From NCBI GenBank assembly GCA_903826715.1, contig CAIKFN010000169.1, forward strand, positions 1-14,482: a stretch of DNA of 14,482 nucleotides, read 5' to 3'. The notes beneath the pieces were generated by a model. It saw only the letters and a program-made list of their open reading frames with translations. It was not told the origin of the DNA and ran no database searches. Shown here one piece after another: positions 1 through 7,109 of the stretch (positions within the stretch are counted from its first letter, which is position 1; each line of letters begins with the position of its first letter). Both the position numbers and the translations under genes were made by a program. This stretch comes from an uncultured Actinomycetes bacterium (lineage in GTDB: Bacteria > Actinomycetota > Acidimicrobiia > Acidimicrobiales > RAAP-2).

Positions 1-64
1 ATTCCCTTCAAACCTTTATTTGTCCCGGTCCACCGGAACTGGGCAAAATACCCGAGGTCCAAGT
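1..64. other. Intergenic tail downstream of ffh
   Basis: This short stretch follows the ffh stop codon. On the minus strand it holds a small hairpin (arms at 33-38 and 23-28, six pairs including one G-T, four-base loop), but no T-run follows, so it is not a convincing intrinsic terminator. A GAAGGG purine run lies at 4-9 on the minus strand, close to the window edge, and could be the ribosome binding site of the next gene. In related gene orders that gene is often rpsP, but nothing here shows it. Confidence 0.3.
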
Positions 65-1555
65 TTAGCGTTGTTTTGGTGGGGTAACTCTCCCACCCTT
101 TTTCTTCTTGTTTTTTCCGCCACCACCGGGTCGTGGTGCTGGCGTTCCCGACTGCATACCGGCACCTAATGCTTCAAATCCAGGCGGGAGGTCACCACCA
201 CGTGCGGCGCTGGAGCGAGCAGCCATTTGTGCCATTTTCCCCATGCCACCGGGGAGGTTTGGCACTGCCCCACCGCTCATCTGGCGCATCATTTTCTTCA
301 TGTCACCAAACTGCTTCATGAGTTGATTCACGGCATTTACGCTGGTTCCTGATCCTTTAGCGATTCGAGTTCGACGTGAGCTATCTAGAAGGTTTGGATC
401 GCGGCGCTCTTTCGGGGTCATGGACTTAATGATTGCTTCAACACGATTGAGTTGTCCATCGTCGACGTTGTCTGCTGCTTGGCGCATCTCTTTGGTCATG
501 CCAGGCATCAACTTCATAAGCCCACCCATTGAGCCCATCTTCCTGACTTGATTCAGCTGTGCCATGAAGTCATCGAGGGTAAACGTTCCACTGAGCATTC
601 GTCCAGACGACTCAGCGAGAACGTCTTTGTCCATGGTGCGCTCTGCTTGTTCAATGAGTGACAACATGTCGCCCATGCCCAAGATTCGTGACGCCATGCG
701 GTCTGGGTGAAATAAATCAAAGTCCGCAATCTTTTCACCAGTTGATGCAAAGACAACAGGCTTTCCAACAACGCCACGTGCCGAGAGTACTGCTCCACCA
801 CGTGCGTCATAGTCAAGCTTGGTGACAATGATTCCTGACAGAGCCAGCGTCTCGTGGAACGAACGAGCAGTGAGCACAGCGTCTTGTCCGGTTACTGCAT
901 CAATTACCAAGAATGTGTAGTGAGGAGAAGTCGCATCACTAATGGAGCGAACTTCTTTCATGAGTTCTTTGTCAATCGCGAGTCGACCAGCGGTGTCAAT
1001 AATGACGACGTCTCTACCAATGCGAGTAGCTTCAGCAAGACCGCGCTTAGCAACCTTTACTGGATTAGTTGTGTCACTGAAAACATCAACGCCAATTTGT
1101 GCACCAAGGACTCGTAGCTGCTCAACTGCAGCGGGGCGTTGTAAGTCAGCTGCGATGAGATACGGATTTCTTCCCTGCTGCTTAAACCATGATGCGAGTT
1201 TGGCTGCAGTAGTTGTTTTACCTGCACCTTGAAGACCAGCGAGAAGAATAACTGTTGGAGGCTTTGAGGCGTAGGTGACCTTTAATGGCGTGCCACCGAG
1301 AACTTCGATGAGTTGCTCGTGCACTGCCTTGATGACTTGTTGCCCAGGAGAGAGACTCTGACTGAGTGCAGTTCCGCTGAGACGCTCTCGAACTGCATCG
1401 AGGAATGCTTTAACAACTCCGAGTTCAACGTCAGCTTCTAGAAGTGCGCTTCGTACTTCTAGTAACGCTTCATCAAGGTCAGCGTCAGTGAGTCTTCCCT
1501 TGGAGCGAAGAGACGATCCGAGCCGTTCTAGGCGTTCACTGAGTGCATCAAACAT
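65..1555 (-). CDS. ffh: Signal recognition particle GTPase Ffh (SRP54)
   Basis: Ffh binds 4.5S/SRP RNA and the signal sequences of nascent membrane proteins, and docks on FtsY at the membrane through a paired GTPase complex. The 496-residue protein has the full order: helical N domain (about 1-86), G domain with P-loop GLQGAGKTT (107-115), DTAGR (187-191) and TKLD (245-248), the conserved FHPDRMASRILGMGD segment (282-296), and a methionine-rich M domain (about 300-435) with the expected RNA-binding region. The tail is Gly/Lys rich. One oddity is that the G4 motif reads TKLDY rather than the usual TKLDG (Tyr249). The ATG at 1555 lies 15 bases after ftsY. There is no good Shine-Dalgarno sequence, but a TAGCCT hexamer sits six bases upstream, suggesting a leaderless transcript in addition to read-through from ftsY. 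Confidence 0.97.
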   Translation of the reverse strand: MFDALSERLERLGSSLRSKGRLTDADLDEALLEVRSALLEADVELGVVKAFLDAVRERLSGTALSQSLSPGQQVIKAVHEQLIEVLGGTPLKVTYASKPPTVILLAGLQGAGKTTTAAKLASWFKQQGRNPYLIAADLQRPAAVEQLRVLGAQIGVDVFSDTTNPVKVAKRGLAEATRIGRDVVIIDTAGRLAIDKELMKEVRSISDATSPHYTFLVIDAVTGQDAVLTARSFHETLALSGIIVTKLDYDARGGAVLSARGVVGKPVVFASTGEKIADFDLFHPDRMASRILGMGDMLSLIEQAERTMDKDVLAESSGRMLSGTFTLDDFMAQLNQVRKMGSMGGLMKLMPGMTKEMRQAADNVDDGQLNRVEAIIKSMTPKERRDPNLLDSSRRTRIAKGSGTSVNAVNQLMKQFGDMKKMMRQMSGGAVPNLPGGMGKMAQMAARSSAARGGDLPPGFEALGAGMQSGTPAPRPGGGGKNKKKKGGRVTPPKQR

Positions 1556-1561
1556 GCTTGA

Positions 1562-1567
1562 AGGCTA
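1562..1567 (-). promoter_or_regulatory. Candidate -10 element for leaderless ffh
   Basis: The minus strand reads TAGCCT, then six bases (TCAAGC), then the ffh ATG. That is the spacing expected when transcription starts on the A of the start codon. No convincing -35 box is seen. The same geometry occurs before smc and rsmD. Confidence 0.4.
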
Positions 1568-1570
1568 CCT

Positions 1571-2623
1571 TTAGGCGTCGAGGAGCGAATCAACAAAGGC
1601 CTCAGGCTCAAAAACAATGAGATCTTGAACGCCTTCGCCCACTCCTACGAACTTCACCGGGATGCCGAGCTCACGTTCAATGGCAACAACAATGCCACCT
1701 CGTGCGGTTCCGTCAAGCTTGGTGAGGACAATCCCTGTCACTGATGCAGCACCTAAGAATTCACGTGCTTGCGTCAACGCATTTTGGCCCGTAGTTGCAT
1801 CAAGGACCATGAAGGTCTCAACGACTTGACCTGGTTCGCGGTCAGCCACTCGGCGAACTTTACTGAGCTCATCGAGCAAGTTAGAACTATTCGCTCGTCG
1901 ACCAGCGGTATCTGCAAGCACTATGTCGCACTTTCGAGCACTGGCACGACCGATTGCATCATGAACAACAGAGCTCGGATCTGCACCTTCACCCGCACGC
2001 ACAATGTCCGCACCAGTTCGCTCGGCCCACATTTGAAGTTGCTCTGACGCTGCTGCACGAAATGTGTCTCCTGCAGCGAGGACAACCTTTTTGCCATCTG
2101 AGACAAAACGCTGTGAAAGTTTTCCAATAGTTGTTGTTTTGCCAACACCGTTGACACCAACAAAGAGCCACACTGGAACTCTGCCAGCGCCAGCGATTGT
2201 CGTTACCGATCGGTCACCACCAAGACTTTCAAGTAGCGCAGCACGAACTGCGCTAGCAACGCCGTTTGGCGCACCATTCGTCTTGAGGTCTTGCAAGATT
2301 TCGTTCGTTACTTTGACGCCCACATCGCTTCGCAGCAGCACTTCTTCCACCGTGTCAATCTGATCCGCGCTCAATGAGCCGATACTTGAAATAGAACGGA
2401 CACGCTCGAAAATGCTTCGTGAAGATCCGAGTCGTTGTGAAAGGTCTAACGATGCACCATGTTCGATTGATGGTCGTGGAGCAACGTCTTTTACAAGAAC
2501 GTCCGGCATTGCCTTACGAGCTTGCTGTGGCGCACTGAATTTTTGTCTACGTGAGCGGCGTCGAAGCGAGACCAGAACAAGGAGTACTACGAGAACTGCA
2601 ACAGCAATGAGTGCAATCGTCAC
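1571..2623 (-). CDS. ftsY: Signal recognition particle receptor FtsY
   Basis: FtsY is the membrane-side SRP receptor GTPase that pairs with Ffh and hands ribosome-nascent chain complexes to the translocon. The 350-residue protein begins with a strongly hydrophobic segment (about residues 2-20) followed by an Arg-rich stretch (21-26), so it looks like an N-terminal membrane anchor in place of the long acidic A domain of E. coli FtsY. The N domain (about 60-140) is followed by the G domain with P-loop GVNGVGKTTT (156-165), the GDTFRAAA segment (185-192), DTAGR (238-242) and TKLDG (301-305). The GTG start overlaps the smc stop as GTGA, which suggests translational coupling. There is no clear ribosome binding site of its own. 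All catalytic motifs are present. Confidence 0.96.
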   Translation of the reverse strand: MTIALIAVAVLVVLLVLVSLRRRSRRQKFSAPQQARKAMPDVLVKDVAPRPSIEHGASLDLSQRLGSSRSIFERVRSISSIGSLSADQIDTVEEVLLRSDVGVKVTNEILQDLKTNGAPNGVASAVRAALLESLGGDRSVTTIAGAGRVPVWLFVGVNGVGKTTTIGKLSQRFVSDGKKVVLAAGDTFRAAASEQLQMWAERTGADIVRAGEGADPSSVVHDAIGRASARKCDIVLADTAGRRANSSNLLDELSKVRRVADREPGQVVETFMVLDATTGQNALTQAREFLGAASVTGIVLTKLDGTARGGIVVAIERELGIPVKFVGVGEGVQDLIVFEPEAFVDSLLDA

Positions 2624-5148
2624 GAGGTCGTGGCGCCCTCAGTGCGCTTTACGCGCTGGCTAACAACCTTTGATGATGATCCTGGAACCATGGTGACTCC
2701 GTACAGAGCGTCAGCGGCTTCCATGGTGCGCTTTTGGTGCGTAACAATAAGCAGCTGCGCTTCATCACGGAATTCATCTACGAGGCCCAAGAAGCGTTGC
2801 AGGTTGACGTCGTCAAGTGCTGCTTCAACTTCGTCAAGCATGTAGAAGGGAGAAGGGCGTGAGCGGAAGATCGCGAACAAAAACGCCAGTGCAGCGATTG
2901 AACGCTGTCCACCTGAAAGAAGCGACATGCGCCGTACGTTCTGTCCCATTGGGCGAAGTTCAATTTCAACACCAGTATTAAGTGGGTCTTCTGGATCAGT
3001 GAGAACAAGTCGACCGTGTCCACCTGGAAACAGCGTAGAAATCAGCGTAGAGAAATGCTCATTAACGTCTGCGGCTGCACTTGAGAACGTCTCCATGATT
3101 TCTTTGTCAACTGCTCGGATGACTTCTTGAAGTTCACGACGAGCGTTTCGAACGTCAGTTACCTGTGCATCAAGTTCCTTGTAGCGCTCTTCTAGAACAG
3201 TTAGCTCTTCAAGCGCCAGAGGGTTGATTGGCCCAAGTGACGTAATACGAGCTTCAAGTTCACCCACCCGCTGTTCGAGTGAAACGCCATCGGGTAGTTC
3301 AATGTGTGATGGAGCACCTAGTTCGTGCGGGAAGATTCCAAGGTCACGGTGAATTAGTTCGTGCAGGTTTGTTGTCTTAATCGCAAGCTCAGCTTGTTCA
3401 ATCTCACGAGTACGAACGAGGTCAGAGACTTCGCCTAAACGGCGCTCAGCATTACTGCGCGCACGACGTACTTCTTCGAGGCGTTCAGCACCAGCACGTG
3501 AAGCTTCAAGTTGCTCGCGGTACGTTGAGTCCATTGCTTCTTGCGATGTGCGGATCTCACTAGATGCACGAGTAACGAGCGCAGCAAGTCGCTCTAAAAC
3601 CTGCAGGTCAAATTCAAGAGATTCACGACGACTCGCAGCTTCAGCACGCTCACTAGAGCGGCCTTCAAGTCGTTGTTCAATTTCGTTTTGACGCTGTTCA
3701 ATGAGGCGTCGACGCTCACCAAACTCAACTTCACGAGTGAGTAGTTCTGTTGCAAGGTCGCCAACACGATTTCGCTGACCTTCGAGTTTTTCGCGAGATT
3801 CATCTAGAACTGCTCGGTGTTCTGCCGCATTGTTGACTGCTTGTTCGAGAACAGGAAGCTGTGCTCGAAGAGCGTTGAGCTCTTCATTAATGAGCATCAC
3901 TTGACCAGAAAGCTCTCCACTGTCGTTGGTCATTGAGTTGACAACATTTTCGAGTTCCGCAATCAGCTCACCAAGTCGACTGATTTCGTGATTAAGAAGT
4001 TCAAGGTCATCTCCAGAACCTGCACCCCATGCAGTAACGAAGTCATTCTCTGCGGTTTTCAGTTCATTACGGACACTCTCGAGTGCTTCACGCTGGCCGC
4101 TCAGTAGTGCTTCTTCTGCACCAAGACCAACGAGGTCTGATTCAAGTTTTGCGGCGTCTGCTTCAAGCGTTGCAATTACATTTTCATCTGCAGAAGCAAT
4201 CAGCGCAATTTTTAGTGAGCGCTCACGCTCTTGAATGATTGAAGCAGTTCCTCGAGCACGCTCTGCAAGTCCTTGCAACGTTCCAAGTGTTGAAGCGAGG
4301 GTTTCTTCACGACGACTCGTCATCTCTGACGCAGTCGCTGAAGCCCTGGCGTCAAGAGTCAGAATTTCATTTCGAACTTCCTGCTCCTTAGATGAAAACT
4401 CAGCAAGTTCTTTTCCAAGTTCAACCTGACGTGATTCAAAATTTGCAGCACGATTTGAAAAGAGTGCGTGTCGAGCCGCGCGAAGCTCTGCTTCAACTTC
4501 AGCAAAACTGCGTGCTGACTGTGCTTGTCGCTCCAGTGGTCGCATTTGACGACGAACTTCGCGCACGAGGTCACCAAGTCGTTCAAGGTTTTCTTGCGTC
4601 TGAGCAAGACGACGTTCAGATCGTTCTTTGCGACGACGATGAATTGAAACACCTGCGGCTTCTTCAATTACTGAACGGCGATGTTCTGGGGTTGATTGCA
4701 AAATTGAGTCGAGTTGTCCCTGACCAATAATCATGTGCTGGTTACGACCAACACCCGAGTCAGAGAGAAGTTCTTGAATGTCGAGCAAGCGACATGTGGT
4801 TCCGTTGATTGCGTATTCAGAGTCACCGTTACGAAACAGTGTGCGAGAAATTGTTACTTCGGCCCCATCAATAGATAGACGGCCATCTGAGTTATCAAGT
4901 GTTAAAGAAACCTCCGCACGACCAAGAGCTGCTTTGTTGGTAGTACCGGCAAAAATGACGTCATCCATTTTTGCACTTCGAAGAATTTTGGTTCCCTGAG
5001 CACCAAGCACCCAAACAACGGCGTCGACCACATTGGACTTTCCAGATCCGTTTGGACCAACAACAGCAGTGACGCCCGGCTCGAACTCAATGACCGTACT
5101 GTCGGCAAAGGACTTAAAGCCCTTCATGGTTAATCGCTTAAGAAACAC
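2620..5148 (-). CDS. smc: Chromosome segregation SMC ATPase, short and apparently hinge-less
   Basis: SMC is the ATPase core of bacterial condensin, which with ScpA and ScpB extrudes or tethers DNA loops. The N-terminal head carries Walker A GPNGSGKSN (31-39) and a GQGQLD Q-loop near 142. The C-terminal head carries the signature LSGGQ (744-748), Walker B with LDEVEAALDD, and an H-loop THQ. The conserved joint segment LGPINPLALEE starts near 638. The protein is 842 residues, whereas bacterial SMC is usually about 1150-1200. The roughly 470 residues between the heads are almost all heptad-like coil, and I find no hinge domain. A short break at 404-416 (TNDSGELSG) divides the coil into arms of about 238 and 222 residues. 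The GTG start is supported by the family N-terminus (FLKRLTMKGFKSFA). It lies 37 bases after mutM, has no Shine-Dalgarno sequence, and has a possible extended -10 box six bases upstream. Confidence 0.93.
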   Translation of the reverse strand: MFLKRLTMKGFKSFADSTVIEFEPGVTAVVGPNGSGKSNVVDAVVWVLGAQGTKILRSAKMDDVIFAGTTNKAALGRAEVSLTLDNSDGRLSIDGAEVTISRTLFRNGDSEYAINGTTCRLLDIQELLSDSGVGRNQHMIIGQGQLDSILQSTPEHRRSVIEEAAGVSIHRRRKERSERRLAQTQENLERLGDLVREVRRQMRPLERQAQSARSFAEVEAELRAARHALFSNRAANFESRQVELGKELAEFSSKEQEVRNEILTLDARASATASEMTSRREETLASTLGTLQGLAERARGTASIIQERERSLKIALIASADENVIATLEADAAKLESDLVGLGAEEALLSGQREALESVRNELKTAENDFVTAWGAGSGDDLELLNHEISRLGELIAELENVVNSMTNDSGELSGQVMLINEELNALRAQLPVLEQAVNNAAEHRAVLDESREKLEGQRNRVGDLATELLTREVEFGERRRLIEQRQNEIEQRLEGRSSERAEAASRRESLEFDLQVLERLAALVTRASSEIRTSQEAMDSTYREQLEASRAGAERLEEVRRARSNAERRLGEVSDLVRTREIEQAELAIKTTNLHELIHRDLGIFPHELGAPSHIELPDGVSLEQRVGELEARITSLGPINPLALEELTVLEERYKELDAQVTDVRNARRELQEVIRAVDKEIMETFSSAAADVNEHFSTLISTLFPGGHGRLVLTDPEDPLNTGVEIELRPMGQNVRRMSLLSGGQRSIAALAFLFAIFRSRPSPFYMLDEVEAALDDVNLQRFLGLVDEFRDEAQLLIVTHQKRTMEAADALYGVTMVPGSSSKVVSQRVKRTEGATTS

Positions 5149-5154
5149 GCTGAG

Positions 5155-5163
5155 ACGCTAGCA
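5155..5163 (-). promoter_or_regulatory. Candidate extended -10 promoter for leaderless smc
   Basis: The minus strand reads TGC-TAGCGT, an extended -10 form (TGN-TANNNT), and the hexamer ends six bases before the smc GTG. Transcription would begin on the start codon itself. No strong -35 box is visible, as is common when the extended -10 is present. Confidence 0.4.
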
Positions 5164-5185
5164 ATCTTCTGAGGTTAAAAGGCGT

Positions 5186-6088
5186 TTAGCTCTGGCACTT
5201 GTCACAGTAGAAAGTTGCCTGACTCTTATTTACTGCTTTTTTGATGGGCTGACGACACTGCATGCAAGGGAGTCCTTCACGGTCATAGACCTGAAGGTAT
5301 TGCTGATAATTGCCTTCTTTCCCGTCAGGGTCGCGGAATGGTTCCTTCTCTAATGAAGACCCTCCGTATTTAATTGCTTCTTGAAGAATTTCAGTAATGG
5401 CACGGTGCAGGCGTCGAATTTCAATAGTCGAAAGTGACTCAGCTTCGCGGTCATGGCCAAGCCCTGCAGCAAAAAGTGCTTCGTCGGCATAAATCTCACC
5501 GAGACCCGCCAAGATGTTTTGGTCGGTCAAAACTGACTTCAGATCTGTGGTTCGACTGCGAAGAATCGCTGCGAATCTGTCCCATCCAATTTGATCTTCA
5601 AATGGGTCAATACCGAGTGAAGTTAACTCAGGGATTTGCTTGCGAAGCCCTAGGCCGTCACCGCCAACGCTAAGTCGAGCGAACTTAGAAATCTCTACTT
5701 CAGTGCCTTCTGGTGGGGGTGTTGAAACGTAGAGCTCCCCCTTTGACAGTGCATCCACGTAGCGAATCTCTCCGCCCTGCGTGAACGTAAAGACAACGTG
5801 CGTGTGCTTGGGTTTCTCATCTTTTGGCCCTTGCGAGCGAAGAATGTGGCCACTGACGTCAAGATCAATCACGAGACTTGTTCCGTTGTCGAGACCGAAG
5901 ATCAAATTCTTTCCGAGACGTTGCGCAGACTTAATTGTGTGACCTTCAACCGCAGTGCGAAAATCTTTTGCGGTCTTATGACGACGAACAATCTTTCCAG
6001 AGGTCACCGCCGCACCCTTGATTTTTTTACCTACCAAGTCGCGTGAAAGTGATGCTCGTATTGTTTCTATTTCTGGTAACTCAGGCAT
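5186..6088 (-). CDS. mutM: Formamidopyrimidine-DNA glycosylase family protein (Fpg/MutM)
   Basis: Fpg excises oxidised purines such as 8-oxoguanine and cleaves the abasic strand, using its N-terminal proline as nucleophile. The start is placed at the ATG at 6088 because the mature protein must begin PELPE; an in-frame extension to 6163 would bury that proline. An AAAGG site lies seven bases upstream. The 300-residue protein keeps Pro2, Glu3, the conserved lysine (Lys60), the helix-two-turn-helix region with DLKSVLTDQ and YADEALF, and a C-terminal zinc finger (Cys275, 278, 295, 298). Several residues that contact DNA in E. coli Fpg are changed: the Met of HLGMSG is Val78, the DPRRFG loop reads DALSKG (112-117), the Asn of GNIY is Glu198, and the zinc-finger Arg is Gln290. 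It may therefore differ in lesion preference or activity. It overlaps the end of rnc by eight bases. Confidence 0.88.
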   Translation of the reverse strand: MPELPEIETIRASLSRDLVGKKIKGAAVTSGKIVRRHKTAKDFRTAVEGHTIKSAQRLGKNLIFGLDNGTSLVIDLDVSGHILRSQGPKDEKPKHTHVVFTFTQGGEIRYVDALSKGELYVSTPPPEGTEVEISKFARLSVGGDGLGLRKQIPELTSLGIDPFEDQIGWDRFAAILRSRTTDLKSVLTDQNILAGLGEIYADEALFAAGLGHDREAESLSTIEIRRLHRAITEILQEAIKYGGSSLEKEPFRDPDGKEGNYQQYLQVYDREGLPCMQCRQPIKKAVNKSQATFYCDKCQS

Positions 6089-6770
6089 TGCTTCGCCTTT
6101 CCAACGCAGCTTTTGCAGCTTGCGATTCTGCACTCTTTTTTGAACGTCCATGGCCACTCGCAACTAGCAACGATCCAACACGAACTGTTGCTTCAAAGGT
6201 TGTGGCGTGCAGTGGTCCACTGCCCGTTACCTCATAAACCGGTGTGCCGTGACCTTGTTGTTCACTCCACTGGCGAAGTTGTGTCTTTGGATCAACTTCA
6301 TCGGGTGCAAGTGAGGCGTCTGAAACATCATCAGCCAGCATTGCTTGTACAAAATCACACGCAGACTGAAAGCCATTTTCTAAATACAATGCAGCGACAA
6401 CTGCTTCGAAGGCGTCTGCAAGAAGTGAGTCACGGTCAGTTCCGCCCGACTTAATTTCACCTTTTCCTACCTTGATGCATGATCCAAGTTCAAGTCGACG
6501 TGCCAGTGACGCGAGTGATGCTTCATTTACGACACGCGAACGCACTAAGGATCCTGTTCCTTCGTTTAGCTCCGGATACTCGCGTGTGATGAGGTCAGCA
6601 ATGGCGAGGTCAACAACGGCGTCACCTAAGAATTCGAGACGCTCGTTAGAGATGCAGTCGTGTTCTGCGGCGTAGCTCGAATGTGTGAGGGCGACATGAA
6701 GCAGTTCACTCTCAGGACTTATCCCTAAGTGATTTGCTAGTGCCTCAAGAGTTGAGGTCAACAGACTCAC
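6081..6770 (-). CDS. rnc: Ribonuclease III
   Basis: RNase III cleaves double-stranded RNA, chiefly in processing of ribosomal RNA precursors and in turnover of structured transcripts. The 229-residue protein has the family signature NERLEFLGDAV (42-52), with Glu46 and Asp50 as metal ligands, and the second acidic pair in DAFEA (Asp119, Glu122). A double-stranded RNA-binding domain follows at about 160-228 and ends with KKSAESQAAKAAL. Length and architecture are normal. The GTG at 6770 lies eight bases after acpP; AAGGT is only two bases away from it, so the TTG at residue 4, with about ten bases of spacing, is a possible alternative start. The acpP-rnc adjacency is a widespread bacterial arrangement. 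Confidence 0.95.
   Translation of the reverse strand: MSLLTSTLEALANHLGISPESELLHVALTHSSYAAEHDCISNERLEFLGDAVVDLAIADLITREYPELNEGTGSLVRSRVVNEASLASLARRLELGSCIKVGKGEIKSGGTDRDSLLADAFEAVVAALYLENGFQSACDFVQAMLADDVSDASLAPDEVDPKTQLRQWSEQQGHGTPVYEVTGSGPLHATTFEATVRVGSLLVASGHGRSKKSAESQAAKAALERRSNA
6096..6100 (-). promoter_or_regulatory. Ribosome binding site fixing the mutM start
   Basis: The minus strand has AAAGG seven bases before the ATG at 6088, inside the last codons of rnc. It supports the downstream start that exposes the catalytic proline. Confidence 0.65.
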
Positions 6771-6778
6771 AGACCTTG

Positions 6779-7069
6779 TTACGCGCTCTGAAGCTTGGCG
6801 GCAACGTAATCAACGGCATCATTTACGCAGCCCAAGTTCTCTAGGTCTTCGTCGTCAATGTGGAATCCAGGAACGTACGTTGCAAGCTTTTCTTCCAAGG
6901 CTTCTACGAGTTCAATTAGTGCAAGGGAATCGGCTCCCATTTCAGTGAATGAGTCCGTCTCCGAAATGTCACTTGGGGTTTTTTCCAAGATTTCAGCTAA
7001 TTGCTCTTTAACAATGTTCAAAATTGCTGCTCGATCGAGCGGTGTAGAACTTCCTGCGTCAGCGGACAT
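6779..7069 (-). CDS. acpP: Acyl carrier protein
   Basis: ACP carries growing acyl chains on a phosphopantetheine arm during fatty acid synthesis and supplies acyl groups to PlsX. The 96-residue acidic protein has the attachment motif GADSL with Ser48 as the modified serine, followed by helix II (LALIELVEALEEKL). The N-terminal ten or so residues are a Ser/Ala-rich extension compared with E. coli ACP. A GTG six bases upstream (7075) is in frame, but it would directly abut the AAGGAG at 7075-7080. The ATG at 7069 has an ideal five-base spacing and is chosen. The fabD, fabG and fabF genes that often neighbour acpP are absent here, so the rest of the elongation machinery must lie elsewhere. A 61-base gap after plsX contains a candidate operator and promoter. 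Confidence 0.95.
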   Translation of the reverse strand: MSADAGSSTPLDRAAILNIVKEQLAEILEKTPSDISETDSFTEMGADSLALIELVEALEEKLATYVPGFHIDDEDLENLGCVNDAVDYVAAKLQSA

Positions 7070-7074
7070 GGCCA

Positions 7075-7080
7075 CTCCTT
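7075..7080 (-). promoter_or_regulatory. Strong ribosome binding site deciding the acpP start
   Basis: The minus strand reads AAGGAG followed by TGGCC and then ATG at 7069. The five-base spacing supports this ATG over the GTG at 7075. It is the strongest Shine-Dalgarno sequence in the window, matching the high expression expected of ACP. Confidence 0.8.
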
Positions 7081-7095
7081 AAATGTTGCTACTCA

Positions 7096-7101
7096 AGGAT
7101 A
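7096..7101 (-). promoter_or_regulatory. Candidate -10 box of an acpP promoter
   Basis: The minus strand has TATCCT 26 bases before the acpP start, which would give a short leader containing the AAGGAG site. At 17-base spacing the -35 position falls on ACGTAC, a poor match that is also one half of the adjacent inverted repeat. An activator-dependent or repressible promoter is conceivable. Confidence 0.3.
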
Positions 7102-7109
7102 CCGAGATT

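Noticed and set aside
23..38. Intrinsic terminator after ffh
   Set aside because: The stem is only six pairs and no T-run follows on the minus strand.
4392..4730. Open frame of 112 codons on the plus strand within smc
   Set aside because: The repetitive Gln/Leu/Val-rich translation is the antisense image of the SMC coiled coil, and nothing supports expression.
2620..5148. SMC as a truncated pseudogene
   Set aside because: Both ends, all ATPase motifs and the joint region are present in one open frame, and the missing part is internal and in frame.
2620..5148. The 842-residue ATPase as SbcC/Rad50 or RecN instead of SMC
   Set aside because: No CxxC zinc hook is present, and the N-terminal KGFKSFAD, the joint LGPIN and the position between mutM and ftsY are typical of SMC.
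6089..6163. N-terminal extension of MutM to 6163
   Set aside because: It would place 25 residues before the essential N-terminal proline; the AAAGG site and the motif both support 6088.
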